A stretch of 64,000 bases of DNA, from NCBI RefSeq assembly GCF_002127325.2, contig NC_035433.2:86917350-86981349 (forward strand), given 5' to 3'. The notes beneath the pieces were generated by a model. It had not been told where the DNA came from and ran no database searches. It was given only the letters and a program-made list of their open reading frames with translations. A program made the translations under genes and the position numbers. Below are positions 47,546 through 59,860 of the stretch, piece after piece. This DNA comes from Helianthus annuus (lineage: Eukaryota > Streptophyta > Magnoliopsida > Asterales > Asteraceae). Each line of letters begins with the position of its first letter. Within the stretch, counting starts at the first letter, position 1.

Positions 47546-48498
47546 TAGGGGTGTCCATGAGTCGGTTTTGACCCAAAATCATAACCATAACCACGATGTC
47601 GGTTAATGGAAATCCATGACCAATCGATTATGATAGTTTTGGTTATTCGGTTCTAGAGATTATAGCAAGTCAGTTAACCGTGAATAAATTACATGGAATA
47701 AATTGTTATTACGCATATCTATATAGGGGAAGGTTCAAATGAAAACCACTAGTTATTGTGAAAACTCGAAAACTAATTAAAAAAAGCCAAAAAAACATAC
47801 AAAAAATTTTTTTTTAATTTTTTTTTTGCAATAAAAAATTCGCAGGTTTTTTAATATAAAAAAAAAAATTTCAAAAAAAAAAAAAAATTTTTTTGTGTAG
47901 TGCATATGTATGTGTACTACACATGTGTATTATTACACATGTGCACTACACAATTTTTTTTTTTTTTTGTGAAAAAAAGTTTTTTTTATATATAAAAACT
48001 AGCGATTTTTATAAAAAAAAATTGAAAAAAAAAATTGTGTGTTTTTTAGGCTTTTTTTAGTTAGTTTTCGAGTTTTCACAATAAAAGTGGTTTTCATTTG
48101 AACCATCCCCTATCTATATATTACTACATACTATTAAAATTACATATAATCTATAATATAAATACTTATTGTTATTGAAGATTCAAATGAAATTGATATA
48201 AATCATAAATTTAAACAACATTCAACCAAAACGATATGATATATAACCCACAAATATAACAAACGTTCAACCGAAAACATCAAATACTGACAAACGTTGA
48301 AAATCTAAAATCCGACAAAGATTTAACTATGTGTCGGTTCGGTTATGGCGGGTATGAAAATATTGATAACCATAACCGACTGCTACTTTCGGTATTTAGA
48401 AAAACAATTAACCGACCCACCGGTTTTTTATGTAGTTCGGTTTCGTCAGCTGAATCGGTTATGAGTCGGTTAATTTGGTTTTTTACACTGCCGTTCTA
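47546..48498. mobile_element. Possible degenerate hAT-like element
   Basis: TAGGGGTGTCCATGAGTCGG at left and ACACTGCCGTTCTA at right are loosely inverted, and the interior has repeated ACCGACCCACCGG/CGGTTATGAGTCGGTT phrases in opposed orientation. It encloses the foldback element at 47726-48111. Evidence is weak. Confidence 0.35.
47726..48111. mobile_element. Foldback element with A/T-rich stem
   Basis: GGGGAAGGTTCAAATGAAAACCAC and its inverted copy (parts GGGGA(A/T)GGTTCAAATG) bound two arms of about 150 bp, with GTGTAGTGCATATG...TACACATGTGCACTACAC near the centre. ATCTATATA flanks both sides (47717-47725, 48112-48120), though the AT repeat there leaves the exact edge open. Confidence 0.65.
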
Positions 48499-49502
48499 AA
48501 AATGATTCTGGCAAGAAACTTAGGGGTTTAAGTGTCAAACTAATAAACTAGAAGGGCCTATTTCATACTCTTATCCTGCAGTTGGTTTCCTGTATAAAAG
48601 TAGAATCTCCATTGACTGTTACGACACTTCACTGAAAAATATCAGCGTCCATTGAAAGCGAACTTCAGCTAAAACACCTGCAACGAAAAAAACGGTTAAT
48701 TCGAACTTCAGATCTTTGTGTTCAATTTCTTTATTCATGTAATGACGATCTATGTTTATGTTTCTGTTGATTAATTGATTGAAATCAGATCTACTTCGCA
48801 TTTCTTCTGATAATTTGAAGTTTAATTTCATAATTACTTTGAATCTAGGGCATATGGATCCGATTTCGATAAGATCTGTGTAATTATTGACTGATATTGT
48901 AATCATGTTTGCTAATTGTGCTCTAGAATGTTCTGCATGCGTTTCAACTTAATTCCGTAATTCATTTAGTGATGTAGCTAGGTTTAGATATAGATTTTGT
49001 AAAATGTGAATTGGAATATTGGATGATCCAAAGCTGGTGTGAGCGTTGGATCGAAAAGTTTCCTGATCTGTAACTTGTGGTTTGTTGATGTTGTTACAGT
49101 GCATATCTTTGGTACTGGTGAAAGTTCATGTTTTATGCTTATGTCAGTAGTGACATAAGTATTAGTGACAGTGTAACATTGTAACCTTTTAGTTATGATT
49201 TTGACATCCATCAGCTTTGTGGAAGCATATAGATAAAGCTTGTGTGCTAGACCGTAGACAGGATTATACAAGTGGTTAAAATATGGCCCGCTTGCGGTAT
49301 GCGCATATAATGTATATAATGTATAAAGTGAAAGTGCACTAATTTTAACGTTATTTTACTAATTTCGTGAAAATAACGTTAAAAGCTGAGGATGGTTAAT
49401 CATGCATCATGTGTTGGCGTTGATAGTTGAAAGACAAAAGGGTACATGCACATGCACTAATCGGTCTTTGTCCCGACTGCTAAGTGTTATTTGCCTTATG
49501 TC

Positions 49503-49660
49503 CAAGGCTTGATGCAAAACTACTATCGAGCCGGGGGTCTCACTGGAAGCAGCCTCTCTATTCCTACGGGGTAGAGGTAAGGCTGTCTACATCTTACCCT
49601 CCTCAGACCCTACCTTTGCTTTGCTATTGGTGGGATTTACTGAGTATGATGATGATGATG
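49503..49660 (+). mobile_element. SINE (Au-like), 3' part
   Basis: The phrases GAGCCGGGGGTCTCACTGGA, CAGCCTCTCTATTCCTACGG, GTAAGGCTGTCTACATCTTA and CCCTCCTCAGACCCTACC are the body of a widespread plant SINE, and the copy ends in a (GAT)n-type tail. The 5' limit is uncertain. Confidence 0.65.
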
Positions 49661-49712
49661 ACTCAAGTGGTTAAAACCACTAAAACACAGGGACTCAAAA
49701 AGTAATTTACTC
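49661..49712. mobile_element. Solitary MULE-type end
   Basis: This copies the right end of the element at 35488-36984 (GTGGTTAAAACC, ACAGGGACTCAAAAAGTAATTTAC). The partner end is missing; the SINE tail abuts it. Confidence 0.6.
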
Positions 49713-49850
49713 TACAATGTTTTGTTGATGATTTTTTTTCAGTTTTTGTTTATGTATCCAGTTGTCTAGGGTAGAACGGACCGGACTTAAGCAATTAGGC
49801 TGATTGTAAATTCGATATCATATACTGTTGCAGTAATCTTAACCATCAAT

Positions 49851-51969
49851 ATGGAAGGGACAGTGTTAGCTCCTGCGGAAGGGACAGTGTTAGCTCCTGC
49901 TTTAGAAGGAATGAAGCATGTCAAGTCTGAAGAAGGAGAAATGCTTACGAAGCCTTTCTTAGACGTCTGCAAACAGATATTGCCTGTTATTGGTATGGTG
50001 ACTATGCTCTTGCTTTATAGATGTAAACTTGTATATCTTCACTTATAGGCATGAACTGTAAATTTAATAGCTACCAACTAAGTAATGGTCCTTTCAGTCT
50101 TGTAGGAGGAAGCAACACACCCTAAGTCGTAAATGTTATTATTAGAGGAATACAAGTCAAATGGCATTTTAATAGATCCCATAAACTCCAAAATCCAATA
50201 AGAAATTCAGGCATCTTTGCCTGTTAGTCGTTCAACAACTTACAATTTATTTTTCTTACTCGATGCTAGACAAATTCGGAGCAGCCATGGCACTTGTCAA
50301 GACTGACGTTGGCGGTAATATAACAGTAAGGCTCTTCCTTTCCCTTCATTTTGATAGCAGATGATATCTATGGTCATGAATTTGCATTATTTTTGTATAC
50401 GGGAATAATGAATATACTCTGTTAACCTTGATCCCGAGTTAGTTTTACACACATGAATTTGCATTTTATTTGCTGTTGAGGGAATGGATGTATGTTGTTC
50501 AACCTCTTCATGAGATAGCCCTGTAACTTCTTCCTTTTGAGTCATTTGAATTATCTTTACTCACTGTTAGACCCTCTTTTTGTAATAACCATAATCTGGT
50601 TATTTCTCATAACTTTTCCTGAGAGAAAAGATAACCCTTTTGTAATGGGAAAAAATAGATGTTGGTCTTTTACTTGTTTCATCCGCCAAACATCAAATAT
50701 CTTATATTTGAGTTTGTATATATTTCCAGCACTTGATTTCTTTGACATACATATGCCCTCTGCATTTATTTACGTTTCTTTCTGAATTTAATTTATCAAG
50801 CCTAACTAAGCTGTTTATATTCATCTCGTCCTTTTAGAGGTTGGAGAACAAGTATCTGTCCAACCCAGAAGAATTTCAGAACCTATACAGTATGGTGCAA
50901 GTGGAGATTGCAGCTAAGACAGCAGAAGGCTCATCAAGTTGCACCAACGGTCTACTATGGCTAACTAGGTGAGGATAATCGACACTTCTTCTCTAACCGT
51001 TAACACAAATAATCAAATCCAAAATACCCTTCATGCACACAAGTTTTTACATTTTCAGGGCAATGGATTTCATTCTAGAATTATTCCGTAACTTAATGGA
51101 GCATGAAGACTGGGCCATGTCAAAAGTTTGTACTGAAGCCTATACTAAAACACTCAAGAAATACCATGGCTGGTTGGCCAGTTCAACTTTTACAGTAAGT
51201 ATTTATTTTCCATTAGAGTAAAGTGTCATTATCATCCCTGAGGCTTGGCCAGTTTTGCGACTTTCGTCCAATGGTTTGTTGTTCCGCATCTGGATCCAAA
51301 AGGTTTGAAATCTTGCCATTTACATCCGGCTTGTTAACTCCATCCATTTTTCTGCGTTATGTCAGGGGTATTTCCTCCTTTTTGTTAACTTAAAGGGCAA
51401 TTCAGTCTTTTTACATAAAGTGAAAAAGACCGAATTGCCCTTTAAGTTAGCAAAAAAGAAGGAAATACGTCTGATTTAACGGAGAAAAATGGATGGAGTT
51501 AATGAGCCGGATGAAAATGGCAAGATTTTAAACCTTTTGGATCCAGATGCGGAAAAACAAACCTTTGGACGAAAGTCGCAAAGCTGGCCAAACCTCAGGG
51601 ACGAAAATGGCATTTTACTCTTTCCATTATTATACTTTCATCCTCTATTTTCTTGCTTCCAAATAATTTGCTTGTTTATAATCCCAAACTGGATTCACAG
51701 GTTGCAATGAAGCTTGCTCCAGATAGGAAGAAGTTCATGGATGTTGTGGCTGGGAATGGTGACATCAGTTCTGATATCGAAAAATTTTGTGCGACGTTCA
51801 CACCGATTCTACAGGAGAACCACAAATTCTTGGTGAGATCATCATGCTTAGTATTAGACTATTAGTACACATTGGGTATGATTTGTTCCCCTTAAATTAA
51901 CTTTTGTTAATTAATTTATGTGATTCTATTTGGCAGGCTAGCGTCGGTCTGGATGATATGAAAGCATAG
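49851..51969 (+). CDS. Glycolipid transfer protein, GLTP1-like (209 aa, 6 coding exons)
   Basis: GLTP-fold proteins are soluble cytosolic carriers that take up a sphingolipid with a sugar or phosphate head group. Exons: 49851-49992, 50270-50325, 50838-50968, 51059-51194, 51701-51832, 51937-51969; all phases fit with GT-AG borders. The whole length is the GLTP domain; head-group residues are seen as Asp60, Asn64 and Arg67 (TDVGGNITR), Trp107 (GLLWLTR) and His146 (KYHGWLAS). The C-terminus ASVGLDDMKA is as in plant GLTP1 proteins as I remember them. The N-terminus repeats EGTVLAPA twice through an exact 24-base duplication, making the protein about eight residues longer than usual. Intron 4 carries a MITE. 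The RIC gene follows on the same strand. Confidence 0.92.
51216..51620. mobile_element. MULE-type foldback MITE, family 1, copy d
   Basis: GAGTAAAGTG...CATTTTACTC ends with inverted arms, in intron 4 of the GLTP gene. Flanked exactly by TTTCCATTA on both sides (51207-51215, 51621-51629), which fixes the family's 9-bp duplication. Confidence 0.85.
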
Positions 51970-52820
51970 TAATGAACAAAAAGAATAATTGGTTCTCTGC
52001 TTTACTTGTTAAGCCTCATGGAGGATGTGCTATGAACAAGAAACTAAACTCTTATGTGTACCCTTTCTTTTTTCACAATCTGTTAAACTTATAATTAACA
52101 TCTATATAATATTATAATCTCCTTGGTTAGACACATAATGTGTATATGACGTCTTTTTTATAACCGTGAAAACCCATCACTAGAAAACTCACATGTCACC
52201 ACCAGTATACTGCTAACCAATGTGACCAGTATAAAAAAAACAGCTATACGTGCATAGAGTACACTCTATGCACACGCCAAGGGGAATGGTATTCTCTCTC
52301 CTTCTCAATCACCTCTCATTCACGTCTATTGCAAACGATCACATCTAATCAAAATGCGCTACGCACATAAAGATTATGTCAATGGCTCAAATTATGACAA
52401 CTTTGGCACCAGATACGACCCGCGTTAATGCATCATTGGATGTTAGTCAAATCGGCGCAAAAGTAGCAAACTTATGCGCCTATGTCTGGTTGGCGCAAAA
52501 GTGGCTAAGTTTTTGCCAAAATTGTTCCACTTGTCCGAAATTAATTTCGAGTTTCTTTTATTAAAAGTTACTGTAATGGTCAAATAAATATTTCAAGCAA
52601 AAAATATGTCAATGGCTATTTTGGTAACACCCTTTCATTTTGTTTTTTACTATTATTATTATTATTATTTGTATATGTCTGGTTTCCTTTCTGTTTTCTT
52701 TCTCATAATACCACCCCATTCTTATGCATCAATCTGTTTGATTTTATTTACCTAAATTGTTTCCTGCATTTTATGGGGTCAAAAGACCCCCTCCTGATCC
52801 AAACCATAATTCCTTTGAAG
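51970..52820. other. GLTP 3' end and RIC promoter region
   Basis: The first 160 bp or so should be GLTP 3' untranslated sequence. AT-rich DNA follows, with (ATT)n at 52651-52668. No separate gene is seen; the leader of the RIC gene is expected at its right end. Confidence 0.5.
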
Positions 52821-53670
52821 ATGAATGCTCATAAGGTGAAAGGACTTCTTAAAGGCCTTAGATACATCTCTCAAGTTTTTGGTCAGCCTCTTTTTCTCCT
52901 TCCTCTTCATTAATCCATAATCAATATTTTAGCGCGTTCTAGAATCTGTTTTCCGCAGAAGAAGAGAAGAAACAAGAAATACAGATTGGCGGTCCAACGG
53001 ACGTGAAGCATGTTGCTCATTTCGGATGCGATGGACAGGCCCAAGAATCTCCCAGCTGGGTATGTTCATTGATTCATTTGCTTTTGTAATTCAAATTTTG
53101 ATCTTTTCTCTCTTTCGGGTTCAGATGAAGGGGTTTGGTACACCTGCTGCATCATCCAACGGATCCGAAGCCTCAAGTCAGGATGGTCCTGATTGGGTGT
53201 CTGAAGGTTAGATAATTCAAACTTTTATATAATGCCTGAATCAATGCAAAATGTTACAATAAATGTCATAATGATGATAATAATAATAATAATCAAGTAT
53301 CCTATCTATTTGCGGTATTTCTATCTATTATTTTAGAGATTTATAATTCTTCTGTTTTATAGGAACAACTATTATTGTGCAGCTTGTAATAGAAATCATG
53401 TATTTAAAGTTTTAAACCATTGTTGCAGATGCAGGCCAAAAAATGTCCCGAAGAGAACGTAGACATCGGCGTCATCGTTCAGTGGAAAATGCACCAGACC
53501 CTGATTCTCAAACCAAATCAAGGCAGCCGAGACGACACCACACTAGGGGCGCTGAGGGTCGTCGTGCTGAGAACGAGTCATTGCCAGAACTCCCGAAAAG
53601 AAATCGGAGAAAGAAACCACAGGACGATGTTAATTCGCAAGCATCTGCACGCTCCGATGCAGAAAAATGA
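52821..53670 (+). CDS. RIC-type CRIB-motif protein (ROP effector), 161 aa, 4 exons
   Basis: Plant RIC proteins bind active ROP (Rho) GTPases through a CRIB motif and pass the signal to the cytoskeleton or vesicle traffic. Exons: 52821-52881, 52959-53059, 53125-53206, 53429-53670; phases agree. The N-terminus MNAHKVKGLLKGLRYISQVF is a basic amphipathic membrane-type segment typical of one RIC subgroup (RIC9/10/11-like as I recall). CRIB is at residues 30-43, IGGPTDVKHVAHFG, with the key Pro and His residues. A block SWMKGFGTP follows, then a Ser-rich linker and DWVSE. The C-terminus is strongly basic (MSRRERRHRRHR, RNRRKK), perhaps nuclear or membrane binding. The symbol is left open because the paralogue cannot be decided. 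Confidence 0.88.
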
Positions 53671-54433
53671 CCTGAAACTGAAAGGTATCCATTTGGTGTT
53701 TTTAGTTTTTAGTTTTTTTTTAGTTTTTTTTTTTTTCATAGCCAGTCACCCATTGTGGAAACAAGTTTCATGCTCTCTTTTTTTTGCCATTTATACCATT
53801 CTCTTTTTATGTAATATATGACCAACTCACTCTTTTATTCTTATTGCAAAAAGTTTAACACATTGTAACAAGTATACTTGTAAGCCTGGCTTTACCAAAA
53901 TCATTGAAAACTTGGAATTTACCAAACCAATTTGTTACTACAGTTTCAGGTATTGGCTATTGGGTCTGTTAGATGGGTCGTGTTTGAAGGTTGGTAGGTC
54001 TGAACACGACACGTGTATTCATGGGTTGATACGAACACCACATTTTACTTGAAAATTTTAAATTATATGTTATTCTTATTTTTTTAAGGAATTATGTATT
54101 AAATATGCCAATTTATTTTGATCTTTTAAGTTTTGACATATAAAATACCCAAATAGTATAAGTTATTACGTGCCTCATTTTAAATAAATAAATGGGTTAA
54201 AAATGGGTCAACCCGTCATGTTATAGGAACACGTCCTGTTTAGCTAAACGTGTTTTCAGGTTCGATGTGAAATTAATCCAAATCCGTTTAGAGTATAGCC
54301 AAGCACATGAATTTTATGTTAGGTTTATGTTGTGTATTCACACACTTAGTTTATGATAAGTAATTGTTGTCATGTGTGTTGCTTTGACCAAAAACTTATA
54401 AGACCATGTGACATTTTACTAATATATTAATTG
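53671..54433. other. RIC 3' end and intergenic DNA
   Basis: T-rich 3' sequence (53695-53740), then AT-rich DNA. No feature recognised. Confidence 0.5.
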
Positions 54434-56075
54434 GAGTTAATTGCCAAAATCACCCCTGAGGTTTGAACACATTTGTCATTTTCGTCCAAAATGACACTTT
54501 TGTACCATTTTGCCCCCCACGTTTGTAACTTTTTGCTATTTTCATCCAAACAACTAACTTAGTTTATTTTTTCTGTTAAGTTGAAAGATATTTGGATGAA
54601 AATGGCAACTATAAACCACAGGGACGAAAATGGCAAATGTGCTCAAACTCTTTTTAATTTCTTTTATTTAGTTAATTTTGTCACATATATAATAAAAAAG
54701 AATATACATGCAATTTTTATATGAAAAAAATAATAGTTTTGTCACATATTTTTTTTTATAAATTTTCATCCAACCACTAACTAAGTTAATTTTTTTTCTA
54801 TTAAGGCGAAGAATGTTTTAAATTTTATAAATTAATACAGAAATTAATTTCCAATTGTTTATATAGATCAATTTTATAAAAATAAATCTACTTAAACCTC
54901 TAATTTTTATAAAACTCAAATGCTTGTGACCTTATAGAAAAATGTCAAATAAACAAATATTATCATATGTACCAAGCTTGTAATTCATCTTCTACTCTTT
55001 TAAATTCGCTCCTAACGAAAAACAAAAGCCAGTGCCCCCATCAAACAACGTACCGTCACCAAACCTTAAAATTACCCACCAAATAGTAAGTATAATGCCA
55101 TCTAATATTTTGTGATAAACACTTTTCACGACGAGCTATTTTCTTGTTAAACTCTCAAAAACCTAATCGAAATATTCATGTTACTTAGAGAAAGAAAGCA
55201 AAGTTATATTGAACAAAAGACTACATATAATAACCTTGATACAAATAATAAATAAATTTTTAAAAAATCAACTTAAAACTCAAACTTGTTTTTATCCAGC
55301 AAATGAAGTAGGATGGCTCGGAAGATGCAAGCATTTTAAATTGGTTCATTATAAAACCCTTTAGACGGGGTTTGGTTGTTTCTTAAACAAATTTTAAAAA
55401 ATATTTATCTCACTTTTTGATGACGGTTTTTTTTTTTGACCGCGTCTAAAAAAACGTTGACCGCATCTGATGTTTCATTCTATAGTAGTGGTAACCATAA
55501 CATGTAAAATGAGAATTGGTACCGATATGGTTACCAAAGAAGTATGGTATCGTTGCTCGTTAAAAAGAATATTATACCTAATTTACAATACAAAAATATT
55601 CATAATTGTATTTAGATTTCTTTTGAAATTTAATAAATAAAGATCCTGTATTAATTTATAAAATTAATAGAAAAAAAATTAATTTATAAAATTTAAAACA
55701 TCTTTCGCCTTAATAGAAAAAAATTAACTTAGTTAGTGGATGGATGAAAATTTATAAAAAATATGTGACAAAACTATTATTTTTTTCGTATAAAAAATGC
55801 ATGTATATTTTTTTTATTATATATGTGACAAAATTGACTAAATAAAAGAAATTAAAAAGAGTTTGAACACATTTACCATTTTCGTCCCTGTGGTTTATAT
55901 TTGCCATTTTCATCCAAATATCCTTTACCTTAACAGAAAAAATAAACTAAGTTAGTGGTTTGGATGAAAATGGCAAAAAGTTACAAACGTGGGGGGCAAA
56001 ATGGTACAAAAGTGTCATTTTAGACGAAAATGGCAAATGTGCCCAAACCTCAGGGACGATTTTGGCAATTAACTC
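54434..56075. mobile_element. MULE-type element with about 430-bp inverted arms
   Basis: Ends GAGTTAATTGCCAAAATC(A/G), exact flanking TATTAATTG on both sides (54425-54433, 56076-56084). The arms, about 54434-54870 and 55640-56075, are near inverted copies and include TGCCCCCCACGTTTGTAA and ACTAAGTTAATTTT. The 770-bp middle has no coding frame I can identify. Confidence 0.82.
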
Positions 56076-57911
56076 TATTAATTGAGATGTATTTGACTAC
56101 TTATGTTTCGATCGAAATACAACTTTAATAAAGAGAAAAAAGTCATTTTATAGAGTCAAATGGATTTTTGGAACTATGTAAAAAGTCATTTTATAGAGTT
56201 AAATGGACTTTTGGAACTATGTAATATTTCAACATATTATCATCAAATTTACTATATTATAAGACCAAGAGACCGGTCCCATCCAAATATCCAATTTGAT
56301 ACTAACATTTTTAAACTAATCCACAAAGCATAACCGTTCAGTCTTGTTTAATGAACAGACAAAACTAATTATCGGTTTGATCGGACCGTGAACGCATTCT
56401 GTTTAGTATTTTTAAAGTTTTAATAGGACCGTGAACGCATTCTGTTTAGTATTTTTAAAGTATTATATAAAGTTATCTATTGCTTGACCCTTAGCCTGGA
56501 CGTTATCCACCAGCTTCCAAGTTCCATCTATATAGATAAAAATACTAAAGCGTGTTAGATGCATGATCGTAAAATCCATCACAATTCTTGCATCGAGCTA
56601 ATTTTAACTTGTTCGACAATTCATAGATAAAATTTGCCCTGATTTCCAGATAATTTTTGTCATTAGAACTTACATAATGTTGTGTTGCTTGACGAAGATC
56701 CAACACCAATGGATGCTTTTAGATGCCATTTGACTATTTGAGACATTTTTTTAACACTTATACATCAAGAGTTTGTGAGCGTTTTTGCGTTTTTTGAGAG
56801 CTAAACAAGCATTGTTACAAAACCAATACACCCTACATCCAATATCTATTTTTACTAACATGTGAGGGCAAAATGGGCCAAAAAAACATCAAGAGACGGC
56901 TATAACAACTAGTGTGTGTGTGTGTTTTTTATTTTTTATTCTATTTTGCAACGGTAATAACCAGATAACTAGTTATTTTGGTTCCTAACCGGTTCTCACT
57001 CTTAATTTAATGATCAGTCCCTAACCTATGATTTTTTTTCTAACCTAAACCGACTACTCATATTATGAACCGGATTTGGTTTCGGTTATTGTAATTGGTT
57101 TTTTTTTTCACACCTTTATATGTAGATAGGCACCGGTTTAAGGCTGGGCCGACATGTTTCATGATAGCATCCATTTTTAGGTTTCATTAAACTTAAAATG
57201 ATAACGACGTCCAACACGGAAATTCAGTTTGCACGATGAAAACATATATTTACTTTTTCCCATTTCCATAAACACGACCACGATGGTGTCAATGTTTTTG
57301 TCATGTTTCATGAATTACATCACGATAACAACTTACATTGCATCATCGTATAATTCGAATTGTTAACTCATGCCTCTCTTGTCCCCTTGCTTCCATGTTG
57401 CTTCAACATCACCTAAAAACGACATATTTTGTTCCTTTAACTCCATTGAAGACACCCTTCCCAACAGTCGACTATAGTGTAGCGATATCGAAAGGTGAAA
57501 GTGACGGATCCTCTCGTGGTCATAGAAGCTTGAGCCTAGAGATTAGACCGGCGTCAATGTCTTTATAGTGCAGTGTAGCCCAAAGCCGCTAGAGCAAAAG
57601 ATAACACCACTAAAAAGGGCTGGTAATTCGATGTAAAGGGATTTTCGGACAAGAGTAACAAAATGAAAGAGATGATAACAAAAACTAGGACCACCCCTAT
57701 AGTGTTCTAAAAGGTAAGTCACCCCTTTTAACCTCATTAGTATGGAATGATTTTTTTTAATTGTTGGAACTTTACATTTTTTTTATTTCAATTTATAGGA
57801 AGAAATTAGTTACAATAATAATTACAAAACAAGAAGTATGATATAAAACCGAAAACATAAACTTCATCTGGATTATTTTATGAAAAATACCGAAACTAAA
57901 TTAAACATCTA
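56076..57911. other. Intergenic with short tandem repeats
   Basis: Two small duplications: AAAAGTCATTTTATAGAGT starting at 56138 and 56181 (period 43) and GGACCGTGAACGCATTCTG starting at 56393 and 56426 (period 33). No gene is recognised; a 76-codon frame at 57338-57568 has nothing to support it. Confidence 0.45.
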
Positions 57912-58037
57912 TCTATACTCTATACTCTATACTATATAAAGAACACTTATCATCATATTAGGTCATGTCTTATAGATAATTATTATTTAGTTAAATCTCT
58001 TCTAATTAATTATAGATAACCCTCCTACTAAATATTA

Positions 58038-59661
58038 GAGTAAATTACAAGTTTTATCCTTTATGTTTGTACCAAATTACAGACACTGTCATTACCTTTA
58101 AAATTGATGAGTTTTTTACTTAATGTTTCAAAATCCTGCACGTTATATCCTTTAACCCTAACCAAGTTAATTTTTTTTGTTAAATCTGATCACATGCAAG
58201 GCACATGAGGACATTTTTGTAATTTCGTTTTTTAGGGAAATTTATGTAATTAACTTAAAATAAATACCCCACCATCTTCATAAGTTGCAAACAATCATCT
58301 CTCTTTCTACCCTCTCTCACTAAAAACCACAATCACCTCCACCTCCACAACCACTGTCACCACTCCCCACCACCACCACCACCATCGCCGCCATCCCCTT
58401 CACCTCCACCTCCACAGCCGTTGTCACCACTCCCCACCACCACTGTCGCCATCCCCTTCAACTCCACCTCTACAGCTGCTGTCACCACTCCCCACCACCA
58501 CCACCGCCATCCCCTTCCACCACTTCACCCTGTCGCCTTCTCCTCTCCCTCCTCTCTCTCTCTCTCTTCACCCACTACCACCACCTTCCGCTACCACCTC
58601 CACCTCCCACCGCCGCTGTCACCACTCCACATTAGCTTAGGGTTTTGTATTACCCTATTCAATCTGATTTGTATCTGACAGATTTTTGTATCCATTGATG
58701 GTAACATACTTGAATTTCAATACCAATAAAGTATATCTTTTACCTTTACAGTGCACATCCTGCTCAGTGTGAGTAGTTGCCTCATTGAAAACTCTCTGCA
58801 AGTCATGATAAATACACCAACACAACCCTTGACGATTAGACTTAGAGAAAGTCATAAGAATCTAACTGAAGTTGTTACTATGCTTATGGATACAGCAAGT
58901 GTTCTTAAACTCTAACCCTGAATTAAACATGTGTATAGACTCATATTAAGCTAAAATTGGGATTATGATGATTCAGTTTAGTTTTACTATAGTTTGAGAT
59001 TTGGGGATTTTTTGTTTGTTCAGATGATTTTGTAGGTGGTGACGGTTGAGAGAAACAAAGGGGGGTAGAGAGACAGGTTGTTTATATATGAAAATGAGGG
59101 CATTTGTTTTTGGTTTTTAGTAATTGATAAATGTTAATGTTGAATCTGGTTCAACAATTGTGTAATTTATGCCGGTTTTTAGTAATTGATGAATGTTTTT
59201 GGTTTTTGGTGATGGTGGATTGAAGGGGTGGATGTTGATGGTGATGTTGGAGACGGTGGAGTGAGTGGTGATGGTGGGTCAGGCGATGGTGAGATAATGG
59301 GTGGTCGGCGGCAGGTGAGGGTGGGAGGTGATGGTGGTCGGCGGCAGGTGAGGGTGGGAGGTGGTGGTGGCAGGTGATGACAAGTGGTGGTTGGAAAGAG
59401 GGAGAGTGTGTGTGGGTGTGTTTAGAGAGAGAAATTGCACGATAGACTATGTTTTATTTGTTTTCTAAAAATCATTTATAAATTAGGATGTGAAAAGACA
59501 ATGCTACCCTAAATATAACTAGAAATTATAACTGGGTTTGCCCTAAAGGAAATAACGTACAACATTATCAAATATTAAGTGCAAAAGTCATCAAATTTAA
59601 AGGTAAAGGACAACGCCTGAAATTTGCGACAAACATAAAGGACAAAACTTGTAATTTACTC
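58038..59661. mobile_element. MULE-type element with carried Pro/Thr/His-rich DNA
   Basis: Inverted ends GAGTAAATTACAAGTTTT(A/G)T; TAAATATTA flanks it exactly (58029-58037, 59662-59670). The middle has CCACC/GGTGGT tracts (58325-58640 and, opposed, 59210-59400) which look like coding sequence but have no supported frame. It inserted into the 52-bp tandem repeat. Confidence 0.82.
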
Positions 59662-59670
59662 TAAATATTA

Positions 59671-59860
59671 TTTAGTTTAATCTCTTATGAATAATTATTA
59701 TTTAGTTTAATCTCTTCTAATTGATTATAGATAACTCTCCTACTAAATATTATTTTGTTTAATCTCTTCTAATTGATTATAGATAACTCTCCTACTAAAT
59801 ATTATTTTGTTTAATCTCTTCTACTTAACTAAAGATAATTATTATTTAGTTTAAATTTAA
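59671..59860. repeat. Tandem repeat, about 52 bp
   Basis: TTTAGTTTAATCTCTTCTAA-type units begin near 59671, 59701, 59754 and 59806; another unit is on the other side of the MULE insertion at 57986. Confidence 0.7.

Larger units (their letters stand above)
48600..49850 (+). promoter_or_regulatory. Putative promoter, leader and leader intron of the GLTP gene
   Basis: The leader probably lies within about 48600-48690 (a pyrimidine-rich start, CTTCAGC); an intron would run to about 49830, where CAGTAATCTTAACC precedes the ATG. The intron holds a SINE-like piece and a MITE end. Boundaries are inferred only. Confidence 0.4.

Noticed and set aside
47800..48050. Possible gene because of stem-loop and long A/T runs
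   Set aside because: It is the centre of a foldback element with 9-bp flanking duplication.
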